Notes: generated from the sequence alone by a model not told the origin. Shown: positions 44,113 through 53,023, numbered from the stretch's first letter. The stretch: 64,000 bases of DNA from Actinokineospora sp. NBRC 105648 (GCF_030269645.1 NZ_BSTR01000016.1:62001-126000); one strand, 5' to 3'. Translations and numbers: made by a program.

Positions 44113-45014
44113 CCGGCCACCAGCGAACGGTCGGCCCCATGGTTCACGGTGTCGGCCGCACTGTCCACTATGTCCTTCTGATAGTCCACCGCGTCCTTTT
44201 CATAGTCCACAGTGGAGAAGCAGAGGTAGCCGAGCGCGGGTTCGTAGTCCGCCACCAGGACGACGCCGTCCCGCGGCAGCTGGGCCAGCTCCCACCACAC
44301 TCCGGTGTACGGCTGCCCGGGAGCGGCCACGACGTCGGCGACGCCGGGCGCCGCCTCGGCCAGTCTGCTCGAGGCGATCACCGTTCCGCCCGCGGCGCGG
44401 GCGGCCTCGGCGAACAACCCGGGCACCCGCTTGGCGTCCACGCCCGTGTGCTGCCGGACCGCCACCGGGCCGCCGGTCGCGGACTCGAACTTGAGCGCTA
44501 CGGCGGTGTGCCGGTCGGGCACCGGCGCCGGTTCGGTCAACTCGTAGTGCAGCGCGGACTGCTCCACCACGAAGACCAGCGCCCGCCCGCGGGACCCCGA
44601 GCCGAGGTAGGACTGGGTGAGCCGGAGCGCGGTGAACGCCGCCGCGCTCCCCTGGTCGCACACCGCGAACGCCACCGGCGTGCCTGGGCACAGGTCGCTC
44701 AGGTAGGCCGCGGTCGACCGTGCCAACCGCAGGTCGTGCATGGCGAAGACCAGCACCAGCAGGTCGACCGGCTCGTCCGGCGCGGTGATCGAGGGCAGCA
44801 GCGCCTCGGCCATCTCGCCGAACGAGTGACCGGCGCCCGTGGTGAGCAGGTCCTCGCGCAAGGCGTTGCCGTACTGGCGGACGAGGTCGACCAGGAACGG
44901 CCGCAGCGCCGGGTCCAGCGCGGTGGCGGAGGTCTCGTCGAACACCCGGGCCACCGCGGCGCGCAGGCGCGCGGGTGGGCCGGGGTCGGTGCCGGGTGGG
45001 CCCGCGACGAACAT
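44109..45014 (-). CDS. Divergent thiolase-fold (KAS III-like) protein
   Basis: 301 residues from ATG 45014, overlapping the ACP stop (TGATG). A thiolase-like centre is visible: VDLLVLVFAMHDLRLARSTA, then AFAVCDQGSAAAFTALRLTQ with a Cys in the active-site position (about residue 145), and LVFVVEQSA. The expected His and Asn motifs of KAS III are not recognisable, so it may be a partner or acyltransferase rather than a condensing enzyme. The C-terminus carries an internal repeat (VDYEKDAVDYQKDIVDS) absent from the fold. The family cannot be named with certainty. Confidence 0.55.
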   Translation of the reverse strand: MFVAGPPGTDPGPPARLRAAVARVFDETSATALDPALRPFLVDLVRQYGNALREDLLTTGAGHSFGEMAEALLPSITAPDEPVDLLVLVFAMHDLRLARSTAAYLSDLCPGTPVAFAVCDQGSAAAFTALRLTQSYLGSGSRGRALVFVVEQSALHYELTEPAPVPDRHTAVALKFESATGGPVAVRQHTGVDAKRVPGLFAEAARAAGGTVIASSRLAEAAPGVADVVAAPGQPYTGVWWELAQLPRDGVVLVADYEPALGYLCFSTVDYEKDAVDYQKDIVDSAADTVNHGADRSLVAG

Positions 45015-45331
45015 CACTCGTCCGCGACGGTGTGCGCGGCGATGTAGGCCGCCAGGGTGCCGACCGTCTCCAGGTCGCCCTGGTCGATCTCCTCCACGTC
45101 GATCTGGATCTCCAGCTCGTCCTCGAGCTCGAGCAGCAGCTCCAGCGTGCTCGCCGAGCTGAGGCCCAGCCCGGTGAACAGCCTGGTGTCGCGGGTCAGC
45201 TCGGGCACCTCCCGCTTGAGCACCCTGGGCAGCAGCTCGCCCATGCTCGCCACCACCCGCTCGCGCAGCTCGGCGGTCGAGTCGTCCTCCACGGCCACAG
45301 CCACCGCGACGGCGCCCTCATCGACAGTCAT
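45014..45331 (-). CDS. Acyl/peptidyl carrier protein
   Basis: 105 residues with GGGAGG upstream. A four-helix carrier fold with LGLSSASTLELLLELEDELE; Ser59 is in the phosphopantetheine position, the usual preceding Asp being Ser and following Leu being Ala. An acidic N-terminal extension of about 20 residues (VAVAVAVEDDS) precedes the fold. It lies between the KAS III gene and the KAS III-like gene, so it may carry the chain these enzymes extend or transfer. Confidence 0.85.
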   Translation of the reverse strand: MTVDEGAVAVAVAVEDDSTAELRERVVASMGELLPRVLKREVPELTRDTRLFTGLGLSSASTLELLLELEDELEIQIDVEEIDQGDLETVGTLAAYIAAHTVADE

Positions 45332-45358
45332 AGCGTCCTCCCAACCGAACGAAGTGCC

Positions 45359-46291
45359 CTAGTGCTCGAAGACCATCGCGGAGAACGTCGCGCCGAGTCC
45401 GGCGGCGCCCACCAGGTAGCGCTCCCCCGGCCGCAGCCGCCCCTGGTCGTGGGCGGTGCGGTAGTTGAGGAACGGGTCGGCGGCGAAGCTGTGCCCGGTG
45501 ACGGCGACGTTGTCGAGCACCACCCGCTCCAGCGGGAACCCGATCTGCTTGCACACCCGCCGCCAGGACACGGAGTTCACGTTGTGCGGCAACAGGACCG
45601 CGATGTCGTCGAGGGCCAGCCCGGCGCGCTCGACGGCGGCCAGCAGCACCTCGGCGAGCAGCCCGTGGTACTCGTTCTGGAACCGCGCCGCCAGCGTCGG
45701 GTCGATGCTCAGCCTGCCGTCGAAGTCGCCGCGGGTGGTCGTGGTGTAGGCGAGCAGCCGGTCGCGCGGGCCCGCGGCGGACACCAGCACGGCGGCCGAG
45801 CCCTCGCCGAAGATCGCCGTCTCCTGGACCAGCCGGGCGTCCGGGGTGAAGGTCTTCTCCCCGGACACCACCAGGGCCAACGCCTCCGGGTCGGCCTCGC
45901 CCGCGAGCAGCCTGCCCGCGACGTCGACCGCGAGCAGCCCGGTGGCGCACGCCTGGTGGGTCACGGTGAACGCCATGGCGTGGTCGAGGCCGAACTTCGC
46001 GCACATCTCGTGCAGCGGGTTGTTCGGGTAGGGCACGGCCGCGGGCATACCCCGCGCGTACACCACGTACCGCACCCGGCTCTCGTTGCCGCGCAACGAC
46101 TCCAGGCCGTCGGTCGCGGCGACGAGCAGGTCCAGGAGGGTGCCGTCGAGGTCGAGGCAGACCTCCGAGAGACCGTGGAAGCGGCGGAACAGCCGGATCT
46201 GCCGCTCGGTGAGGTCCAGCCGGTCGGCCAGGTCCTCGAGGGCCAGCCGGTCCGGCGGCAGGTGGGCCGCGACCTCGACGATCGCGGTCAC
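45359..46291 (-). CDS. KAS III-family condensing enzyme or acyltransferase with Cys-His-His site
   Basis: 310 residues from GTG 46291, overlapping the condensation gene's stop (GTGA). Cys115 lies in HQACATGLLA, His236 in LLPHNVNSV, and GHSFAADPF puts His267 where FabH has Asn. FabH uses Cys-His-Asn, so the change suggests acyl transfer or an unusual nucleophile rather than standard malonyl condensation. KAS III homologues that acylate amines or alcohols are known in other pathways. A malonyl-ACP route would also need an acyltransferase, which the cluster lacks. Confidence 0.8.
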   Translation of the reverse strand: MTAIVEVAAHLPPDRLALEDLADRLDLTERQIRLFRRFHGLSEVCLDLDGTLLDLLVAATDGLESLRGNESRVRYVVYARGMPAAVPYPNNPLHEMCAKFGLDHAMAFTVTHQACATGLLAVDVAGRLLAGEADPEALALVVSGEKTFTPDARLVQETAIFGEGSAAVLVSAAGPRDRLLAYTTTTRGDFDGRLSIDPTLAARFQNEYHGLLAEVLLAAVERAGLALDDIAVLLPHNVNSVSWRRVCKQIGFPLERVVLDNVAVTGHSFAADPFLNYRTAHDQGRLRPGERYLVGAAGLGATFSAMVFEH

Positions 46292-47646
46292 GACGGCACC
46301 CCGCTGCCCGCCGCAGGGTCGAGCGCGGCGGCGACCAGCAGGGACTCGGTCTCGGTGAGCACGTCGAGCAGCCGCGCCGGGGCGGTCCGGTGCGTGTCGC
46401 CCTGCAGGCCGAACCGCAGCGCGCCCGGCGCCTCGTCGATGTCGAGGTAGAGCAGCGCCTGGTCGTCGTTGGTCCACTTGGTCCACTCGTGCGTGGTGTC
46501 CGCGCGGGCGGCCAGGATCTCCTCGGCGGTGGGCAGCTCGGTGAAGCGCTCCTGCCGCCCGGGCGGGCGGCGGTCGTTGAAGTAGGTGTCCATCTCGACC
46601 CGGCCGCCGAGGTCCGCGCTGACCGCGTCGATCATCGCGGCGCGCTGCTCCGGGTCGTAGTAGGCGTACTTGTAGGTGACCATGGTCGCCTGGCGGGCCC
46701 GGCCGACGGCCTCGTCGAAGCTCGCGCCCGCGAGGTCGACCATCAGCGGGCAGGTCTGGGCCATCGTGCACACCGAGCCCATGACCGACTGGCGGAACCG
46801 GTTGTTGACGGCCATCTGCAGGGCCACCGGGTTGTTGCCGATGGTGCGGGCCAGCGCCCCGGCGAAGGCCGCGAGCAGCACCGGCGAGGTGTCGGTGCCC
46901 AGCCGGGTGGCGATCACCTTCATCGCCAGGTAGGCCGCGCGGGAGATCAGCGACACCTCGCCCCAGCGCGGGTCGCGCACGTCGTCGGACTCGCCCTCGA
47001 TGCGCAGCGGCGAGACCGTGCGCAGGACCCGCTCCCAGTAGCGCAGGGCGGCGGCGCTGTTGCGCAGCGCGCCCGGCGACCGCTGCTGCTCGGCCTGCGC
47101 CAACGGCTGCACGGCGTCCAGCGGCACGGTCGGCCCGCCGGTCTCCGGGTCCATTGTGGACAGGTCGGCGATCAGCGCCTCGAGCCCGTGGGCGTCGATC
47201 GAGAGGTGGTTGTAGACGGCCACCGAGTGCGTCGCGGCGCCGTCGACGACCACGACCGCCATCCGCACCGGCCACTCGTGCTCGTGGTCGAAGTCGAGCT
47301 CCTCGTACTCCCGCTTGACCCGCGCGGCCACCTCGGCCGGGTCGGCGCCCGCGGCGTCGACCACCGCGAGCGCGATCTGGCCGGAGTCGAAGACCTGTTG
47401 GCGGGGACCGCCGTCGGCGGCGTCGAAGCGCAGCCGGGTGCGCAGCGACTGGTGCCTGCCCATCACGTACCGCAGCACCCTGGCCGAGTGCTCGACGCCG
47501 GTGCCCGGGGCCAGCTCGACGATCCCGCCCATGGTCTCCGAGCGACCGGTCTTGGCGACCACGCGCCAGACCGTGCGCTGCCCCCAGGTGAGCTCGTCGA
47601 CCCCGGAACCGGGTCCGTGGAAATCGACGAGGATCTTGTCCGCCAT
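46288..47646 (-). CDS. Free-standing NRPS condensation enzyme
   Basis: 452 residues from ATG 47646, with GGGGAG upstream. Opens VDFHGPGSGVDELTWGQRTV; VMGRHQSLRTRL and active-site VYNHLSIDAHG (His147, Asp151). It is a close relative of the enzyme at 39169-40575. As the first gene of the nine-gene leftward operon that ends with that second condensation gene, it suggests two successive amide- or ester-forming steps. No adenylation or carrier domain is fused. Confidence 0.83.
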   Translation of the reverse strand: MADKILVDFHGPGSGVDELTWGQRTVWRVVAKTGRSETMGGIVELAPGTGVEHSARVLRYVMGRHQSLRTRLRFDAADGGPRQQVFDSGQIALAVVDAAGADPAEVAARVKREYEELDFDHEHEWPVRMAVVVVDGAATHSVAVYNHLSIDAHGLEALIADLSTMDPETGGPTVPLDAVQPLAQAEQQRSPGALRNSAAALRYWERVLRTVSPLRIEGESDDVRDPRWGEVSLISRAAYLAMKVIATRLGTDTSPVLLAAFAGALARTIGNNPVALQMAVNNRFRQSVMGSVCTMAQTCPLMVDLAGASFDEAVGRARQATMVTYKYAYYDPEQRAAMIDAVSADLGGRVEMDTYFNDRRPPGRQERFTELPTAEEILAARADTTHEWTKWTNDDQALLYLDIDEAPGALRFGLQGDTHRTAPARLLDVLTETESLLVAAALDPAAGSGVPS

Positions 47647-47683
47647 GCTCTTTTGCTCCCCGCCGCATATGTGCTCTGGACGC

Positions 47684-47712
47684 ATTCTTGGCAGCGGTCA
47701 GCACACTGTCAA
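47684..47712 (-). promoter_or_regulatory. Promoter of the leftward nine-gene operon
   Basis: Reading leftward, TTGACA (47712-47707) and AAGAAT (47689-47684) are separated by exactly 17 nt, 38 nt before the start codon at 47646. It lies in the 167-bp divergent gap with the carrier-protein gene at 47814, for which TTGACG at 47721-47726 is a possible opposite -35. Confidence 0.6.
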
Positions 47713-47813
47713 TACTCCACTTGACGCCTCCCCCGGACGGTCGCCAGATTTGTCGTGACGCTCCCGCACCCGTGCGGTACGTTGGCGCGCAACCGGTGTT
47801 TGGAGGTCGCGCG

Positions 47814-48080
47814 GTGGCGCTATTCGAAGAAGTCGCGGGAATACTCCGAGAGGTGGTCGGGCCCTGCGGCGGACGACCCCCGGCAATTACGCCGAACGCC
47901 ACGCTGGAGGGCGACCTGCGATTCGACAGCGTCGACCTGGCGGCCGTGCAGGCCGGGCTCGCGCGCCGCTTCGGCGACCGGGTGGACCTGCCCGCGCACG
48001 TGTCCGCCCTGGGGCTCGAGGAGATCATCGGGCTCACCGCGGCGGACGTGGCGCACTACGTCGAGGACCGGCTCCGGTGA
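47814..48080 (+). CDS. Carrier protein
   Basis: 88 residues from GTG 47814, with GGAGG 8 nt upstream. The carrier motif is LRFDSVDLAAVQAGL with Ser39, in the LPAHVSALGLEEIIGLTAAD context. It is the first gene of the rightward operon carrying the glycosyltransferase and exporter, the next start overlapping by GTGA. It may hold the intermediate that is glycosylated or loaded before export. It is distinct from the three carrier proteins on the other strand. Confidence 0.83.
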   Translation: MALFEEVAGILREVVGPCGGRPPAITPNATLEGDLRFDSVDLAAVQAGLARRFGDRVDLPAHVSALGLEEIIGLTAADVAHYVEDRLR

Positions 48081-49270
48081 GCCGGTTCCTGTTCGTCGTC
48101 CCGCCGCTGGCCGGGCACCTCAACCCCAGCCTCGGCGTCGGCCAGGCGCTGGCCCGGGCGGGCCACGAGGTCGCCTGGTGCGGCCCGGAGCTGCACGTGC
48201 GGCCGCTGCTCGGCCCGGACGCGCTGGTCTTCCCGACCGGCAGCAGGCTGCACCGGCCGCAGTCCGACCACGGGCTGGCCGCGGTCAAGTCGGTGTGGGA
48301 CCGGTTCATCGTGCCGTTCGCCCGGTTCAGCCTGCCCGCGGTCGAGAAGGCCGCCGCCGACTACCGGCCGGACGTGCTCGTGGTCGACCAGCACTCACCC
48401 GCGGGGGCGATAGCCGCGCACCGCCTTGGCCTGACCTGGGCGACCCTGGCCTGCTCGACAATGGACCTGGGCGACCCGCTGGCGGGCCTGCCGCGGGTGC
48501 GCGAGTGGGTCGAGGGCCGGGTGCGACACCTGTGGGACAAGGCGGGACTGCCCGCCGAGGAGTACTTCGACCTGCGGTTCTCCCCGCACCTGGTGATCGC
48601 CTCCACCGGCCGAGCGCTCGCCGGGTCGGACTTCCCCGAGCACTACGCCCTGGTCGGCCCGGTGCTGGCCGAGCGCCCGGCGCAGCCGGACTTCCCCTGG
48701 GACTGGCTGGACCCGGACCGCGAGCACGTGCTGGTCTCGATGGGCACCCTCGCCGACGACGTCTCCAGCCGGTTCCTGCACGAGACCGTGGCCGCGCTCG
48801 CCCCGCTGGGCGAGCGGCTGCAAGGGGTGTTCGTGGCCCCGCCCGACGCCCTGCCCGACCTGCCACCGCACCTGCTGGCCCGGGCCAGGGTGCCGATGCT
48901 CGACCTGCTGCCCCGGATGGACCTGGTCGTCTCGCACGGCGGCCTCAACACCGTCTGCGAGTCGCTGGCCAACGGGGTCCCGCTGGTCGTGGCCCCCATC
49001 CGGCACGACCAGCCGATCAACGCCAACCAGGTGGTCGCCGCGGGCGCGGGGGTGCGGGTCGGGTTCGCCCGGGCCGACGCCGACGCGCTGCGCGCGGCCG
49101 TCACCACCGTTCTCGGCGACCCGGCCCACCGGGCCGCCGCCCACCGCGTCCGCGCGTCGTTCGCCGAGGCGGGCGGCGCCGACGCCGCCGCGGCGGCCCT
49201 CACGCGGTTGAGCGCCCAGAGCACTGCACAGTCGCCGGTACCAGCCGGCCGAGGCGGGAGCACGTCATGA
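48077..49270 (+). CDS. MGT-family (GT1) glycosyltransferase
   Basis: 397 residues. N-terminal acceptor side (FLFVVPPLAGHLNPSLGVGQ) and C-terminal nucleotide-sugar signature (SHGGLNTVCESLANGVPLV, then PIRHDQPINANQVV). MGT/GT1 enzymes transfer a sugar from UDP- or dTDP-sugars to macrolides, phenols and similar acceptors; some inactivate antibiotics for self-protection. No deoxysugar genes are in the window, so a common sugar nucleotide is likely. Overlaps the carrier-protein gene upstream and the ABC gene downstream (ATGA). Confidence 0.92.
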   Translation: MSRFLFVVPPLAGHLNPSLGVGQALARAGHEVAWCGPELHVRPLLGPDALVFPTGSRLHRPQSDHGLAAVKSVWDRFIVPFARFSLPAVEKAAADYRPDVLVVDQHSPAGAIAAHRLGLTWATLACSTMDLGDPLAGLPRVREWVEGRVRHLWDKAGLPAEEYFDLRFSPHLVIASTGRALAGSDFPEHYALVGPVLAERPAQPDFPWDWLDPDREHVLVSMGTLADDVSSRFLHETVAALAPLGERLQGVFVAPPDALPDLPPHLLARARVPMLDLLPRMDLVVSHGGLNTVCESLANGVPLVVAPIRHDQPINANQVVAAGAGVRVGFARADADALRAAVTTVLGDPAHRAAAHRVRASFAEAGGADAAAAALTRLSAQSTAQSPVPAGRGGSTS

Positions 49271-50220
49271 TCGAGGTCAAGGGCCTGCGGAAGTCGTTCA
49301 CCGTGGGCAAACGGCGCAAGGCCCGCAGCGTGGAGGCCGTGCGCGGCGTCGACCTGTCGGTGGCCGAGGGGGAGATCTTCGGCTTCCTCGGCCCCAACGG
49401 CGCGGGCAAGACCACCACCGCGCGCATCCTGTGCACGCTGGTCGAACCGGACGGCGGCGACGCCGTCATCGCGGGTGCCGACCTGCGCGAGGACCCCGGG
49501 ACGGTGCGCCAGCGGGTCGGCTACGTCCCGCAGGGCGGCACCACCACCGACGAGGTCACCGCCCGCGAGGAGCTGGTGCTGCAGGCGCGGATGTACGGGA
49601 TCGGCAAGGCCGAGGCGATCGAGCGCAGCGAGAAGGCGCTCGCCTCGTTCGAGCTGACCGAGTTCGCGGACCGGCAGTGCCGGACCTACTCCGGCGGCCA
49701 GCGCCGCCGGGTCGACATCGCGATGGGCATCATCCACGAGCCCAAGGTGCTCTTCCTCGACGAGCCCACCACCGGCCTGGACCCGCAGTCCCGCGCGCAC
49801 CTGTGGGACGAGGTGCGCAGGCTGCGCGACGCGGGCATGACCGTCTTCCTCACCACGCACTACCTGGAGGAGGCCGACGCGCTGTGCGACCGGATCGCGA
49901 TCATCGACCACGGTGAGATCGTCGCCCTGGGCACCCCGACCGAGCTCAAGCACGGCGTCGCGGGCGACGTGGTCACCGTCGGGCTCAACGGCGCCGCCCC
50001 ACGCGCCGCCGAGCTGCTCGAGGGCAGCTCCTACGTGCGCAAGCTGGAGGTCGGCGAGGGCGGCCTGCGGCTCTACGTCGAGGACGGCACCACCGCGATG
50101 CCGCAGATCATGCGCGCGCTCGACGGCCACGACATCGCCTTCGACACCGTCGAGCTGCACCGGCCCAGCCTCGACGACGTGTTCCTGATCAAGACCGGCC
50201 GCTCGCTGCGCGACAAGTAG
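49267..50220 (+). CDS. ABC transporter ATP-binding protein, DrrA type
   Basis: 317 residues from ATG 49267. Walker A GPNGAGKTTTAR, Q-loop YVPQGG, signature YSGGQRRRVDIAMG, Walker B VLFLDEPTTGLD and H-loop TTHYLEEAD, with the C-terminal DrrA-type extension. It would energise export of the cluster product together with the permease 11 nt downstream, giving self-resistance. DrrA proteins export daunorubicin and many other drugs. Confidence 0.94.
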   Translation: MIEVKGLRKSFTVGKRRKARSVEAVRGVDLSVAEGEIFGFLGPNGAGKTTTARILCTLVEPDGGDAVIAGADLREDPGTVRQRVGYVPQGGTTTDEVTAREELVLQARMYGIGKAEAIERSEKALASFELTEFADRQCRTYSGGQRRRVDIAMGIIHEPKVLFLDEPTTGLDPQSRAHLWDEVRRLRDAGMTVFLTTHYLEEADALCDRIAIIDHGEIVALGTPTELKHGVAGDVVTVGLNGAAPRAAELLEGSSYVRKLEVGEGGLRLYVEDGTTAMPQIMRALDGHDIAFDTVELHRPSLDDVFLIKTGRSLRDK

Positions 50221-50231
50221 GAGAACCCCTC

Positions 50232-50996
50232 ATGAAGTTCCTCCGGGACACCTGGCTCGTCTACCAGCGGCAGATGCTGCTGGTCGGGCGCACACCGGCA
50301 CGGCTGGTGATCGGGTTCCTCCAGCCGATCGCCTACCTGCTGCTGTTCGCGCCGCTGCTCAAGAACGCCCTGTCCAGCACCGGCGCCACCAGCTACGCCG
50401 ACGCCTACCGGGTCTACGTGCCCGGCCTGCTGGTGGTGCTCGTGCTGCTCAGCGGCTTCTTCGCCGGGTTCGGCCTGCTCGCCGAGCTGCGCTCGGGCGT
50501 CATCGAGCGCTCCCGGGTCACCCCGGCCAGCCGGGTCGCACTGATCCTGGGCCGGGCGCTGTCCGAGGTCACGACGCTGATGGGGCAGGCGGTGGTGATC
50601 ACCGTGGTGGCCATCCCGTTCGGCCTGACGGTGGACCTGGGCTGGCTGCTGGTGGCGTACGTGATGCTGGCCCTGATGGCGCTCATGGCCTGCGGGTTCT
50701 CCTACGCGATCGCCATGCTGATCCCCAGCCCGGCGGCGCTCGGCCCGCTGATCAACACCATCTCCCAGCCGCTGTCGCTGCTGTCCGGGGTGCTGCTGCC
50801 GCTGACCCTGGCACCCGCCTGGCTGGTCGGCATCGCGGAGTGGAACCCGATCTACTGGACCACCAACGGCACCCGCGCGCTGTTCACCGGCAACCCGGGC
50901 GACCCGGCGGTCTGGCAGGGCATGGTCGTCATCATCGTGCTGGCCGCGATAACCGTCACCTGGGCGACGAAGATGTTCGCCAAGCAGGTGCGCTGA
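50232..50996 (+). CDS. ABC-2 type permease, DrrB type
   Basis: 254 residues, ATG 50232. Six hydrophobic segments typical of ABC-2 permeases, with RVYVPGLLVVLVLLSGFFAG, LISQPLSLLSG-like loop (LINTISQPLSLLSGVLLPLT) and PIYWTTNGTRALF near the end. It forms the membrane half of the exporter with the ATPase upstream. The operon ends at a strong bidirectional hairpin. Confidence 0.92.
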   Translation: MKFLRDTWLVYQRQMLLVGRTPARLVIGFLQPIAYLLLFAPLLKNALSSTGATSYADAYRVYVPGLLVVLVLLSGFFAGFGLLAELRSGVIERSRVTPASRVALILGRALSEVTTLMGQAVVITVVAIPFGLTVDLGWLLVAYVMLALMALMACGFSYAIAMLIPSPAALGPLINTISQPLSLLSGVLLPLTLAPAWLVGIAEWNPIYWTTNGTRALFTGNPGDPAVWQGMVVIIVLAAITVTWATKMFAKQVR

Positions 50997-51016
50997 CGCA
51001 TTCGCCGAATTCCACC

Positions 51017-51054
51017 GGAAATAGCCCGGACGGTCCACCGTCCGGGCTATTTCC
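51017..51054. terminator. Bidirectional terminator between exporter and phyH-like operons
   Basis: GGAAATAGCCCGGACGG (51017-51033) and CCGTCCGGGCTATTTCC (51038-51054) form a perfect 17-bp stem with a TCCA loop. It lies between the convergent permease and oxygenase genes. The AAAT/ATTT base of the stem provides the U-rich end on both strands. Confidence 0.88.
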
Positions 51055-51064
51055 GATTATCGGG

Positions 51065-51976
51065 CTATTCGCGCCAGAGGACCGGGCAGTACTCCGGGTC
51101 GGTGTAGTCGGGGTGGCCCTCGGAATTCCGGCGGACCAGGACGTCGTGGTTGTAGACGACCGGCGAACCATCCGGTTTCACGAATGGCCGGTACCGGTTG
51201 TCGCCGTCCTGCAGGTGCAGCGAGACGGCCCGCCGGGGCAGCTCGGCCAGGTTCGCGCCGCTGCCGTGGTAGGTGCGGCAGTGGTGGAAGCTGACGTGGC
51301 CCTTGGGGATGACCATCGGCAGCTTCTCGACGGTGGCGCCGTTGTGCTCGGCGTTGGCCACCAGCAGCTCCTCCAGCTCGGCCTTGTCCCGCTGGGCGAA
51401 GTGCCGGGTGGAGTCGTCGCCGGGGATCTCGGCCCAGCGGTGGCTGCCGTCGACCATGGTGATGGTGCCCATCCGCGTGTCGCAGTCGTGCAGCGGCAGG
51501 AACGCGGTGAGCATCCGGTCCGAGGTGCAGGTCTGCCAGTAGTGCCGGTCCATGTGCCAGGGGACCTGGTTGGACGGCTCCCCCGGGCGCGGCGGCTTGT
51601 AGATCAGGGTGCTCTGCCAGACCCGGATCTCCTCGGCCCGGGCCAGCCGGGCCGCGACGGCGCCGAGCAGCGGCTTGCGCAGGATGGCGGCGATCTCGTC
51701 GTTCTCGTAGTGCACGTAGTCGTTGTGCCGCTGGACATCGCCCCGCTCGGGGGTCCAGTACGCCAGGTTCGGCGGGCGGACCGGGAGCCTGCGGTCGGTG
51801 TGCCCGGCGTAGAACCGCTCGGTGGCCTCGACCAGGGTGTCGATCTCGTCGTCGGTGAACAGCTTGCGGCTGAGGTACCAGCCGCGGGCGGCGTACTCGG
51901 CGACCTCGCCATCGGTGGGTAACGCCTCGCGTTCGGCGTCGGTGAGGGTGAAGCGGTCGGTCAGCTCGGCGGTCAC
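51065..51976 (-). CDS. PhyH-family Fe(II)/2-oxoglutarate-dependent oxygenase
   Basis: 303 residues from GTG 51976, overlapping the hmaS stop (GTGA). The iron triad is readable as His141-x-Asp143 (WHMDRHYW) and His237 (CRTYHGSGANLAELP), followed by the 2-oxoglutarate Arg in PRRAVSLHLQD. PhyH-type enzymes hydroxylate, desaturate or halogenate unactivated carbons; the Asp ligand argues against a halogenase, which has Gly or Ala there. Its position after HmaS suggests oxidation of a hydroxyphenylglycine-derived or carrier-bound intermediate. Confidence 0.87.
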   Translation of the reverse strand: MTAELTDRFTLTDAEREALPTDGEVAEYAARGWYLSRKLFTDDEIDTLVEATERFYAGHTDRRLPVRPPNLAYWTPERGDVQRHNDYVHYENDEIAAILRKPLLGAVAARLARAEEIRVWQSTLIYKPPRPGEPSNQVPWHMDRHYWQTCTSDRMLTAFLPLHDCDTRMGTITMVDGSHRWAEIPGDDSTRHFAQRDKAELEELLVANAEHNGATVEKLPMVIPKGHVSFHHCRTYHGSGANLAELPRRAVSLHLQDGDNRYRPFVKPDGSPVVYNHDVLVRRNSEGHPDYTDPEYCPVLWRE

Positions 51977-52992
51977 AGGGTGGCTCCCTCGGTGTTGGCG
52001 CCGGTGCGCTCGCGCTCGACGGCCTGGTAGAGGGCCTTGATGTTGGCGCTGCCGAAGGTCAGCGCGCCCAGGCGCTCGATGACCTCGAAGAAGATGGTCC
52101 GGCGGGGGTGGGTGGTCTGGGTGAAGATCTGGAACAGCTCGCCCTCGTTGTCCTGGTCCACCAGCACGTTGAGTTCGCGCAGCTCCGGGATCGGCACGGC
52201 GGTGTGCTCGAACCGCTCCTCGAGGGCGTCGTAGTAGCTGCCCGGGGTGCTCAGGAACCCGACGCCGCGCTCGCCCAGGGTGCGCACGGCGGTGGCGATG
52301 TCGTCGGTGCGGAAGGCCAGGTGCTGCACGCCCGCGCCGTGGTGGGCGGCCAGGAAGTCGTCGATCTGGCCGGGCTCGGCGGTGGTGTCGGGCTCGAGCA
52401 GGGTGAGCGTGACCTCCTTGGAGATGCTCTGCACCACCTTGGAGTTCATCGCCTGGCCGCCGACCTCGATGTGCTCCTCGAAGATCTGCTTGAAGCCCAG
52501 CACCCGCTCGTAGTAGGCGACCGTGCGGTCCAGCTCGCCCGCGCCGACGCAGGCCGCGACGTGGTCGATCGCGTCCAAAAGGGACAGTGCGGCGCGGTCC
52601 GGCTCGGGCGCGGGCTCGACCGCCTCGAGCAGGGCACCCGGGCGGACGAAGACGTGCGCGACGTCGCCGAAGCCGGTCATCCGCCCGTCGCGCACCACCG
52701 CGCCCCGGTCGAGCGCCTCCGACAGCGCGGCCGCTGGTTCCTCCGTGGACAGCGCGATGGTGGCCAGCCCGTCGCCGTGCTCGGCGACGTAGGCCGCGGC
52801 CGGGTGCCGCGGGTCGCGCGCGGCGGTGAGCAGCACGCGGATGTCGCCCTGGCCCACCAGGACCGAGTACCGGGCGGGGTCCTCGCGCAGCCACCCGAGC
52901 AGCCCGAAGCCGTACTCCGAGCGCAGGGACGCGGCGACCTCGTCGGCGTCGCCGACGTAGAACTCGACATGGTCTATGGCGTGGATGTGCAT
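51973..52992 (-). CDS. hmaS: 4-hydroxymandelate synthase (HmaS)
   Basis: 339 residues from ATG 52992, preceded by AGAGG. Two vicinal-oxygen-chelate repeats with Fe(II) ligands His144 (AIDHVAACV), His224 (GVQHLAFRTDD) and Glu285 (EGELFQIFTQT). The enzyme converts 4-hydroxyphenylpyruvate to 4-hydroxymandelate. It is homologous to 4-hydroxyphenylpyruvate dioxygenase, but the C-terminal half (GSANIKALYQAVERERTG) and AMNSKVVQS closely match the HmaS of glycopeptide clusters. The presence of Hmo and HpgT in the same cluster confirms the Hpg pathway. Confidence 0.92.
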   Translation of the reverse strand: MHIHAIDHVEFYVGDADEVAASLRSEYGFGLLGWLREDPARYSVLVGQGDIRVLLTAARDPRHPAAAYVAEHGDGLATIALSTEEPAAALSEALDRGAVVRDGRMTGFGDVAHVFVRPGALLEAVEPAPEPDRAALSLLDAIDHVAACVGAGELDRTVAYYERVLGFKQIFEEHIEVGGQAMNSKVVQSISKEVTLTLLEPDTTAEPGQIDDFLAAHHGAGVQHLAFRTDDIATAVRTLGERGVGFLSTPGSYYDALEERFEHTAVPIPELRELNVLVDQDNEGELFQIFTQTTHPRRTIFFEVIERLGALTFGSANIKALYQAVERERTGANTEGATL

Positions 52993-53023
52993 GGTCAACC
53001 TCTGGGGTGCCGGGGGCTTGAGT

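Noticed and set aside
51973-52992. 4-hydroxyphenylpyruvate dioxygenase of tyrosine catabolism
   Set aside because: Sequence in the C-terminal half matches HmaS, and Hmo and HpgT are in the same cluster; no homogentisate pathway gene is present.
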